Positions 57,880 through 64,000 of a stretch of 64,000 nucleotides of DNA are shown piece after piece. How positions within the stretch are numbered: the first letter of the stretch is position 1; each line of letters opens with the position of its first letter. The stretch covers positions 124,001 to 188,000 of the forward strand of contig CAWJGF010000010.1 in assembly GCA_963842335.1 (NCBI GenBank). Direction: 5' to 3'. The notes under the pieces were generated by a model that saw nothing but the letters and a program-made list of their open reading frames with translations, was not told where the DNA came from and did not search any database. The translations under genes and the position numbers were made by a program. This DNA is from PALSA-600 sp963842335. GTDB lineage: Bacteria; Actinomycetota; Thermoleophilia; Gaiellales; Gaiellaceae.

Positions 57880-60039
57880 ATGCTCGAGCCTCACGCCCCG
57901 AGTAGCACCGCGACGGCGCCCGTGCCGGCTGTGCGGATCGCGCCGATCTTCGCCGCGTTGATGCTCGTGATGCTGCTGGCATCGCTCGACCAGACAATCG
58001 TGTCGACTGCGCTCCCGACGATCGTCGGCGACCTCGGCGGCATCTCGCAGCTCTCATGGGTCGTGACGGCGTACCTGCTCGCCTCGACGATCGCGACGCC
58101 AATCGCGGGCAAGCTCGGCGACCTCTACGGGCGAAAGATCGTCCTGCAGGTCGCGCTCGTGCTGTTCCTCGTCGGGTCCGGCCTCTGTGGCGCTGCGCCG
58201 GGGATGACTGCCTTGATCGCATTTCGCGCTATCCAGGGGCTCGGCGGCGGCGCGCTGATGATCTCGACCCAGGCGATCATCGGCGACATCGTGCCCCCGC
58301 GGGAGCGGGGCCGTTACACCGGGCTCATGGGATCCGTGTTCGGCGTCGCCACGGTGATCGGACCGCTGATCGGCGGGTTCTTCGTCGACCATCTCTCCTG
58401 GCGGTGGATCTTCTACATCAACCTGCCGCTCGGGATCGTTGCGCTGATCGTCATTGGTGCGGTGCTCCAGGTTCCGGCCGTCACCGTGAAGCACAAGATC
58501 GACTACGTGGGCATGGCGCTGCTTGCCGGCGGGCTCTCGGCGCTCGTGCTCTGCACGAGCCTTGGCGGAAACACCTACGGATGGGGATCGGCACGGATCA
58601 TCGGACTTGCGATCGCCGCTGTGGCGCTGCTCGGCGCGTTCGTGTTCGCAGAGACTCGCGCGGCTCAGCCGGTGCTGCCGCTACGCCTCTTTCGCAACCG
58701 GGTATTCTGCATCTCGAGCGCGGTCGGCCTGACCGTCGGCATCGCCCTCTTCGGCTCGATCACCTACCTGCCGCTCTTCCTGCAGATCGTGAAGGGTGCG
58801 AGCGCGACCGCGTCCGGGCTGCAGCTGCTGCCGCTGATGGCGGGGGTGCTGACCGCCTCGATCGGAAGCGGTTTGCTGATCACGCGGACCGGTCGTTACC
58901 GGATCTTCCCGATCATCGGGACGGCGATCATGGCCGTCGGCCTGTTTCTGCTGTCGCGGCTTTCGGTGGGAACGTCGATCCTCGAAGCCGATGTCTACAT
59001 GCTTGTGCTCGGGCTCGGCCTCGGGTTCGTGATGCAGGTGCTGATCCTTGCGGTCCAGAACGCCGTCAGTTACGAGGACCTGGGCGTCGCGACCTCGGGC
59101 GCGACCCTGTTTCGCTCGATCGGCGGCACCGTCGGAGTGTCGATCTTCGGTGCGATCTTCACGAGTCAGCTCACCGACAACCTCGCGAGCAACTTCCCGC
59201 ACGGCATCCCCGGCGGGTCGATCAGCCCCGTCCCCGCTCTGGTCGACAAGCTTCCGGCGGCGATCCACGCTCCGTACGTCGCTGCGTTCGCCGAGGCGCT
59301 GCACCCGATGTTCCTGGCCGCAACCGGCATCGCGGTCGTCGCCTTCGCACTCGCGTGGGCCTTGCCGGAAGTGCCCTTGCGCCGCACCGTCAGCGACCAG
59401 GTGGTCGACGAGTCGTTTCTGCCCGCCCTGTTTGCTGCACCTCGTGACGAGAGCTCGTTCAATCAGCTGGCGGACAAGCTCAGCCTGCTCGCCCGCCGCG
59501 AGAATCGACACTGGATCTACGACGCACTGGCGGAGCGCGCCGATTCGGATCTGAACGCCCAGCAACTCTGGCTTCTCTTCCGAGTCCGCGATCAGGAGAC
59601 GGCCACGCTGCCGGCGCTCGCGGAGCGCGTCGGCGAGGATCGCGATCGTCTCGAGGGCGAGATGCGCGAGCTCGTCGCCCGCAGCCTGGTGCTCGTCGAA
59701 GGCGCAGAAGGCGGTGAGGCGGCGATCGTCTTCCACACCACGCCCGAGTCGGATGCGATCCTCGGACGGATCGACACGGTTCGGCGCGACGCGATGAACA
59801 GAGTCGCTCGAAGGCTGGTCGCCCGACAAGCATCCCGAATTGCTCAAGCTGGTCGACCGCCTCAACACCGCTCTCGCAGCCGCGGCGCCCAGCTGAGTCT
59901 CTCGCCGTCGCGCCCTACGGCGACAGCAACGCGCCGCGGGCGACTTCGTCATGTCCGGTGGCGCTGCGCAGTGCGGCGTTCAGGCGGCCGATCTCCCGGA
60001 CGAACCTCGCGTCATAGAGGTCCGGCGGCAGATTCGTGA
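57880..60039 (+). CDS. MFS drug-efflux transporter (EmrB/QacA type), frameshifted near the C-terminus
   Basis: DHA2 exporter with about 14 membrane segments (LASLDQTIVSTALPTIVGDL, WVVTAYLLASTIATPIAGKLGD) and a cytoplasmic helical tail of about 150 residues. The frame is normal to residue about 640 (AMN). After that the literal frame becomes Arg/Ser-rich and runs to 60039, across the end of the MarR gene. Skipping one base at 59800 restores ESLEGWSPDKHPELLKLVDR (continuing to TGA 59894-59896), the expected C-terminus. So the gene has a one-base insertion, real or a sequence error, and its natural end is 59896. Confidence 0.85.
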   Translation: MLEPHAPSSTATAPVPAVRIAPIFAALMLVMLLASLDQTIVSTALPTIVGDLGGISQLSWVVTAYLLASTIATPIAGKLGDLYGRKIVLQVALVLFLVGSGLCGAAPGMTALIAFRAIQGLGGGALMISTQAIIGDIVPPRERGRYTGLMGSVFGVATVIGPLIGGFFVDHLSWRWIFYINLPLGIVALIVIGAVLQVPAVTVKHKIDYVGMALLAGGLSALVLCTSLGGNTYGWGSARIIGLAIAAVALLGAFVFAETRAAQPVLPLRLFRNRVFCISSAVGLTVGIALFGSITYLPLFLQIVKGASATASGLQLLPLMAGVLTASIGSGLLITRTGRYRIFPIIGTAIMAVGLFLLSRLSVGTSILEADVYMLVLGLGLGFVMQVLILAVQNAVSYEDLGVATSGATLFRSIGGTVGVSIFGAIFTSQLTDNLASNFPHGIPGGSISPVPALVDKLPAAIHAPYVAAFAEALHPMFLAATGIAVVAFALAWALPEVPLRRTVSDQVVDESFLPALFAAPRDESSFNQLADKLSLLARRENRHWIYDALAERADSDLNAQQLWLLFRVRDQETATLPALAERVGEDRDRLEGEMRELVARSLVLVEGAEGGEAAIVFHTTPESDAILGRIDTVRRDAMNRVARRLVARQASRIAQAGRPPQHRSRSRGAQLSLSPSRPTATATRRGRLRHVRWRCAVRRSGGRSPGRTSRHRGPAADS

Positions 60040-60421
60040 TCTCGTCGAGCAGCTCGGCGCGCCGCTGCTCAGCCCAGCGCTGGCCCTTCTTCGTCGCCCC
60101 GATCTGGAGCGCCCGGCCGTCGTCGGGGTCGGCGCGCCGCTTCACTAGCCGGTGCGCCTCGAGCGTGTCCACGGCGCGGCTCGCCGTCGCCGCGGTCGTG
60201 TCCATACGTGACGCGAGTTCCCGCAGGCGAAGCGGGCCGACGACGGCGATCTCGATCAGCGCCAGCCGCTGAGTCGCCGTCAGCGGCTCGACGTCGGCGA
60301 TCCGCCTGCTGATCCGTAGAACGATCGCGTAGAGCTCGCCGATTTCGTCGAGCAGCTCGTGAGCCAGGTCATCCGTCTCCGGCACGCTTTTGACTATAGG
60401 CATCCCGGAGCCGGCGTGCAT
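59915..60421 (-). CDS. MarR-family regulator
   Basis: MarR protein (168 aa). The winged helix is LTATQRLALIEIAVVGPLRL, RELASRMDTTAATASRAVDTLE, with wing VKRRADPDDGRALQIGATKKG (partly shown). ATG 60421 has AAGGAGA upstream; ATG 60403 is a second choice. It is divergent from the sulfur-assimilation operon with 48 bp between the starts, and a CTTCA-type box lies in that gap. It is therefore a candidate for the protein that binds this box family. Confidence 0.88.
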   Translation of the reverse strand: MHAGSGMPIVKSVPETDDLAHELLDEIGELYAIVLRISRRIADVEPLTATQRLALIEIAVVGPLRLRELASRMDTTAATASRAVDTLEAHRLVKRRADPDDGRALQIGATKKGQRWAEQRRAELLDEITNLPPDLYDARFVREIGRLNAALRSATGHDEVARGALLSP

Positions 60422-60446
60422 GAATTTCTCCTTGCACTCGCCTAAG

Positions 60447-60463
60447 ACTTCAGTTTTTGTAGT
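60447..60463. promoter_or_regulatory. box ACTTCA-N5-TGTAGT between marR and sir
   Basis: ACTTCAGTTTTTGTAGT; 60448-60465 matches the box before glnB at 17 of 18 bases. TAGTAT (60460-60465) is a -10 hexamer only 4 bp before the sir ATG, so the sir mRNA is predicted to be leaderless. No good -35 is seen. Confidence 0.6.
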
Positions 60464-60469
60464 ATTGGG

Positions 60470-62095
60470 ATGGTGCCGAACGAAGCGCCCTCGCTCGAGC
60501 TTGTCCTGAAGCGAAACTCGGTCGAGCGGATGAAGCGGGAGAAGAGCCCGCTCGGCATGCTCGACGAGTTGCCCGCGCTGATTGCGGGCGGCTACGAGCA
60601 GGTCGACGAGGAGGACATTGTCCGGCTGAAGTGGTGGGGGCTCTATCACGACAAGCCGAAGATCGGCACGTTCATGCTGCGCGTGAAGATCCCGGGAGGG
60701 ATCACGTCTCCGTCGCAACTCCGGGCGATCGGCGAGATCTCGAAGGTGCACGGCCGCGGCGAGGGTGAGTTGAGCACGCGTCAGAACGTGCAGCTCCACT
60801 ACATCCGCCTCGACGCGTTGCCCGACGTGTTCGACCGGTTGCACGCCGCCGGCCTGACCTCGGCGGGCGCATGTGGCGACACGGTCCGCAACATCACCGG
60901 CTGCCCGCTCGGCGGGCTCGCGCACGATGAGCTGTTCGACCCGACACCCGTGCTCGAGGAAGCCGCGGAGTTCTTCTACGGCAATCCCGACTACTCCGAC
61001 CTGCCGCGCAAGCTCAAGATCGCGATCACCGCGTGTCCGGACGCGTGCTCCGCGCCCGAAATCAACTGCATCGCGCTGATCGGCGTCATCCGTGACGGCG
61101 AGGAAGGGTTCGGCGTGCTCGTCGGCGGGGGGCTGTCGTCGGTGCCGCGGATCGCCAAGGACCTCGGGATCTGGGTCCCGAAGGACGAAGCCGTCACGCT
61201 TCTGGCCGCGATCCTCGATGAGTGGCGCGAGGACCTGCGCTACCGGCTCTCGCGCGTCAAGTCCCGCCTCAAGTTCATGATCGACGACCTCGGCCCGGAC
61301 GGGATGCGGCAGCGTGTCGAGGCGCGCCTCGGCCGCACGTTTGAGCGCTTCGAGCTGCCGCACCTGCCGCCCGCGAGCAACCACCTCGGCGTCCACGCGC
61401 AGTCCGACGGGCGACACTACGTCGGGGTGCCGGTGCACCTCGGCCTCGCGAGCGGTGAGCAGATGGTGGCGCTCGCGGACCTCGCCGAGAGCCTCGGCGG
61501 AGACGTGCGCTTCACACGCCAGCAGAACCTTGTCCTCACGAACGTCGCAGCCGACCGTCTCGACGAGGTAGACGCGCGGCTCGCGGAGATCGGCCTGCCG
61601 CTCGACGCCGGCACCCTGCGCGGCGATGCTGTGGCCTGCACGGGGGAGCCGCACTGCAACTTCTCGGTCACCGAGACGAAGTCGCGGATGGACGGGCTCG
61701 TGCGGCTCCTCGAGGAGCGCTTCGGCAAGGACGCCGACGGGCTGCGTATGAACCTCGACGGGTGCCCGCACGCGTGCGCGCATCACTGGGTCGGCGAGAT
61801 CGGCTTCCAGGGCACGACCGTGCGCGACGAAGCCGGCAAGCGACGGCAGGCCTACGACATCTATTTGCGCGGCAGCCTCGATCGTCCTGCCGCGATCGGA
61901 CGCGCGGTCTTCAAGCGGGTTCCGAGCGACGAGCTCGATGACGCCGTCGTCGGCCTTGTCGGCGGCTGGGTCGCGGCACGCGGTGCCGGCGAGACGTTTC
62001 GCACGTTCTGCGACCGCTCGACCGACGAGGAGCTCGGCCGCCTCGCCGGTCGCGAGCCCGCCACACCACGTGAGAAGAAAGGGGTCACAGCATGA
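60470..62095 (+). CDS. sir: ferredoxin-dependent sulfite/nitrite reductase
   Basis: Siroheme and 4Fe-4S reductase (541 aa) with the internal duplication of the family. IGTFMLRVKIPGGITSPSQLR and STRQNVQLHYI lie in the first half. The cluster/siroheme ligands are ACTGEPHCNFS (near residue 390) and DGCPHACAHHW (near 430), C-x5-C and C-x3-C. Co-transcription with cysH and siroheme synthesis genes points to sulfite reduction; nitrite reduction is possible by family. The ATG (or GTG at 60473) follows the -10 box closely, so no ribosome site is present. Confidence 0.92.
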   Translation: MVPNEAPSLELVLKRNSVERMKREKSPLGMLDELPALIAGGYEQVDEEDIVRLKWWGLYHDKPKIGTFMLRVKIPGGITSPSQLRAIGEISKVHGRGEGELSTRQNVQLHYIRLDALPDVFDRLHAAGLTSAGACGDTVRNITGCPLGGLAHDELFDPTPVLEEAAEFFYGNPDYSDLPRKLKIAITACPDACSAPEINCIALIGVIRDGEEGFGVLVGGGLSSVPRIAKDLGIWVPKDEAVTLLAAILDEWREDLRYRLSRVKSRLKFMIDDLGPDGMRQRVEARLGRTFERFELPHLPPASNHLGVHAQSDGRHYVGVPVHLGLASGEQMVALADLAESLGGDVRFTRQQNLVLTNVAADRLDEVDARLAEIGLPLDAGTLRGDAVACTGEPHCNFSVTETKSRMDGLVRLLEERFGKDADGLRMNLDGCPHACAHHWVGEIGFQGTTVRDEAGKRRQAYDIYLRGSLDRPAAIGRAVFKRVPSDELDDAVVGLVGGWVAARGAGETFRTFCDRSTDEELGRLAGREPATPREKKGVTA

Positions 62096-62874
62096 GTGTC
62101 GAGTTGCTCGACGACCTGGAAGCGGGCGAACTGAGTGTGGAGTTCGAGGGCCAGGAGCCGGAAGTCGTTCTTGAATGGGCGATCGAGCACTTTGCGCCGT
62201 CGATCTCGATCTCGACTGCCTTCCAGACCGACGGTGCCGTCCTGCTGCACATGGCCTACGACATCGATCCGACGATTCGCATGTTCAGCGTCGACACGGG
62301 ACGCCTGCCCGGCGAGACGTTCGAGCTGATCGAGGCGATGCGCGACCGCTATCCGGGTCTGCAGCTCGACCTGCTTTCGCCGAAGGCTGCGCCGGTCAAC
62401 GCGATGGTCGGAAAGCACGGGCCGAACCTCTTCTACCGGAGCGTCGACAACCGCCTGCTTTGCTGCCAGGTGCGCAAGGTGCTCCCGCTGCAGCAGCATC
62501 TCGCCGGTCTCGACGCGTGGATCACCGGGTTGCGCCGCGACCAGTGGGCGACGCGCAGCGACATCCGCAAGGTCGAGATCGACCACGACCACGGTGCGAT
62601 CGTGAAGCTGAATCCGCTTGCGGAGTGGTCGGAGGACGAGGTGTGGGACTACGTGCGCGAGCACGACCTGCCGTACAACGGCCTCTACGACAAGGGCTAC
62701 ACGTCTATCGGCTGCGCGCCGTGCACGCGACCGACGCAGAAGGGCGAGGACCTGCGAGCGGGGCGGTGGTGGTGGGAGACGAACGCGCCGAAGGAGTGCG
62801 GCATCCATTGCGCCATCGAGACGGGCGGCCTCGAGCACGAGTTGCGCGCTCTGATCGGAGACGACAGTGACTGA
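62092..62874 (+). CDS. cysH: adenylyl-sulfate (APS) reductase
   Basis: Reduces APS to sulfite (260 aa). The Cys-Cys pair at 124-125 (LLCCQVRKVLPL) and the CAPC pair at 208-211 are the 4Fe-4S ligands that separate APS from PAPS reductases. The catalytic cysteine is in the C-terminal KECGIHC. SISTAFQTDGAVLLHMA is the nucleotide-binding part. It overlaps sir by 4 bp. Confidence 0.93.
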   Translation: MSVELLDDLEAGELSVEFEGQEPEVVLEWAIEHFAPSISISTAFQTDGAVLLHMAYDIDPTIRMFSVDTGRLPGETFELIEAMRDRYPGLQLDLLSPKAAPVNAMVGKHGPNLFYRSVDNRLLCCQVRKVLPLQQHLAGLDAWITGLRRDQWATRSDIRKVEIDHDHGAIVKLNPLAEWSEDEVWDYVREHDLPYNGLYDKGYTSIGCAPCTRPTQKGEDLRAGRWWWETNAPKECGIHCAIETGGLEHELRALIGDDSD

Positions 62875-63355
62875 GGCCACAGTGCAAGGAGTTCCAGCGT
62901 TGCAGGGAGTTCAATTGCGCGGCGAGGCGCGCGACGTCGCGCTCGCCGAGGCTCAGACGGTGCACTCCCTGGCGCGCGACGAGCCGATGCGCTCGCGCTT
63001 CGCCGAGCTCGTGGCGGCGGTCGACGACGGGGACGTCGGTGGCGATTCGGCCGAGTTGCTCGAGTCGGTGCTCGAGCTGGGCTTGCAGACCGGGCGCATT
63101 CGGGCCTACTACGGCCCCGGCGGCGAGCAGGCCGCTCTGGCGACGCTGCGGAAGCTTCCGCGCGGCCGCGTGCGGTCCGACAGTGCCCGCGATGTCTCCA
63201 CCGCGCTCGCCGTGCTCGCCGGCTCCACGATCGACTCGGTCAAGATCGCGGCGGTAGCGCCTGGGGCGTTCACGCTCTCGATCGAGGCGGGCGGGGTGCA
63301 GGCTGCCGTACGCCTCGACGGAAACGGCGCGCGTCTGACGAGCCTCGCGACATGA
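62867..63355 (+). CDS. uncharacterised protein in the sulfur-assimilation operon
   Basis: Protein of 162 aa from GTG 62867, overlapping cysH by 8 bp and the cysG-like gene by 4 bp. No family was recognised. It has no signal peptide, membrane segment or cysteine. The N-terminal half (AEAQTVHSLARDEPMRSRFAEL) is helical and acidic. The C-terminal half has regular strands (SVKIAAVAPGAFTLSIEAGG). Tight coupling inside sir-cysH-cysG-cobA argues for a role in sulfur or siroheme metabolism. Confidence 0.7.
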   Translation: MTEATVQGVPALQGVQLRGEARDVALAEAQTVHSLARDEPMRSRFAELVAAVDDGDVGGDSAELLESVLELGLQTGRIRAYYGPGGEQAALATLRKLPRGRVRSDSARDVSTALAVLAGSTIDSVKIAAVAPGAFTLSIEAGGVQAAVRLDGNGARLTSLAT

Positions 63356-63918
63356 GCGCCCCAGCCCGTCACTACATGGCGTGTCTCGACCTGCGCGGGC
63401 GCGATTGCCTCGTCGTCGGCGGGGGCCGGATCGCGACCGAGAAGGTTCACGGGCTGCTCGACTGCGAGGCGAAGGTAACCGTCGTCGCGCCGGCTGTCGA
63501 GGACGATCTGCGCCGTCTCCCCATTCGGGTCGACCGACGGCCGTTTCGCCGCTCCGATGTTGTCGGACGCTTCCTCGTGATTGCCGCGACGAATGATCGC
63601 GTAGTGAACGTCGACGTCTCGAGTGCGGCTGCTGAACGTTCGACGCTCTGCAACGTCGCCGACGACCCGGAGCTCTGCAGTTTCATTCTGCCGGCGATCG
63701 TCCGCCGCGATCCGATCCTCGTCGGTGTCTCGACCGGCGGTGCTTCGCCTGCTCTCGCGCAGCGCATCCGAGCAGATGTGGCCGAGCTGATTCGTCCCGA
63801 GCACGCGGCGCTGGCCGACCGTCTGGCCGCACTGCGACCGTGGGCCAAGCGCGAGCTGCCGACGTATGAGGAGCGGCGCGACTACTTCCAGGCTCTCGTC
63901 GCGGAGGCGCTCGGGTGA
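63352..63918 (+). CDS. precorrin-2 dehydrogenase / sirohydrochlorin ferrochelatase (CysG N-terminal type)
   Basis: Siroheme synthase module (188 aa) corresponding to the N-terminal part of CysG or Met8. It has a NAD-binding fold (CLVVGGGRIATEKVHGLLDCEA) and FLVIAATNDRVVN, followed by STGGASPALAQRIRADV. It makes siroheme from precorrin-2 for the reductase encoded upstream. ATG 63352 overlaps the previous gene; the stop overlaps cobA. Confidence 0.92.
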   Translation: MSAPARHYMACLDLRGRDCLVVGGGRIATEKVHGLLDCEAKVTVVAPAVEDDLRRLPIRVDRRPFRRSDVVGRFLVIAATNDRVVNVDVSSAAAERSTLCNVADDPELCSFILPAIVRRDPILVGVSTGGASPALAQRIRADVAELIRPEHAALADRLAALRPWAKRELPTYEERRDYFQALVAEALG

Positions 63919-64000
63919 GCGTCGCGATCGTCGGCGCCGGGCCCGGTGACCCAGGTCTCGTGACCGTCCGGGCGCTCGAGCTCATCCGCCAGTGCGACGT
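63915..64000 (+). CDS. cobA: uroporphyrinogen-III C-methyltransferase, N-terminal fragment
   Basis: Only 28 residues are visible before the window ends. VAIVGAGPGDPGLVTVRALELI is the SAM-binding signature of uroporphyrinogen-III methyltransferases (CobA/SUMT), which produce precorrin-2 for the preceding gene. GTG 63915 overlaps that gene's stop. Confidence 0.9.
   Translation, partial: MSVAIVGAGPGDPGLVTVRALELIRQCD

Overview
The window is GC-rich, densely packed bacterial chromosome, with most genes joined by 1-14 bp overlaps (ATGA, GTGA, TTGA junctions) and frequent GTG/TTG starts. Gene content points to Actinomycetota: a SARP-type regulator fused to a STAND NTPase and WD40 repeats, a CysO-type sulfur carrier, actinobacterial-style GltB/GltD, an APS-reductase-type CysH, and HxlR regulators. 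A deep-branching class such as Thermoleophilia is plausible, but that is inference. No rRNA, tRNA, CRISPR array, phage gene or insertion sequence was recognised.

Region 1 (1-10404) is an aromatic-catabolism operon on the + strand: aldehyde dehydrogenase (cut by the window edge), 3-oxoadipate CoA-transferase A/B, protocatechuate 3,4-dioxygenase beta/alpha, pcaB, pcaD, pcaC, pobA, a MetE-like protein and a benzoylformate decarboxylase-like enzyme. A convergent IclR regulator ends it. Together they describe (4-hydroxy)benzoylformate -> aldehyde -> 4-hydroxybenzoate -> protocatechuate -> 3-oxoadipyl-CoA, with thiolase not seen.

Region 2 (10510-16620) is a divergent pair: a secreted beta-helix protein with a small partner on the - strand, and a 1410-residue membrane-anchored SARP-STAND-WD40 protein on the + strand. 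They share a 73-bp gap carrying three 11-bp-phased heptamer repeats of the kind SARPs bind.

Region 3 (16786-44025) is amino-acid biosynthesis: gltBD; an HxlR regulator; a branched-chain leader peptide followed by leuA, a degenerate leuB paralog, ilvB, ilvN, ilvC, hom, thrC, thrB, ilvD; then alaC divergent from thrC2-aroQ-leuB-pheA-leuC-leuD; then ppc and a third ThrC-like gene on the - strand.

Region 4 (44026-55602) holds a P-II/ammonium transporter operon with a terminator inside its leader, cysO, a receiver-domain protein, an acetylglutamate-kinase-like gene lacking a normal start codon, aspartate kinase, an OmpR-type two-component system, small exported or membrane proteins, and lon with a second HxlR gene.

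Region 5 (55726-64000) has TetR-linked MFS exporters (one frameshifted near its end), a MarR regulator, and the sulfur-assimilation operon sir-cysH-orf-cysG(N)-cobA (cut by the window edge).

The most notable unexplained signal is a 17-bp imperfect palindrome, RCTTCA-N5-TGWAGY and variants. It occurs nine times by eye, next to gltB, leuA, alaC/thrC2, glnB-amtB, cysO/response regulator, argB, lon (two copies) and sir/marR. This suggests an undescribed regulon joining nitrogen, sulfur and amino-acid assimilation.
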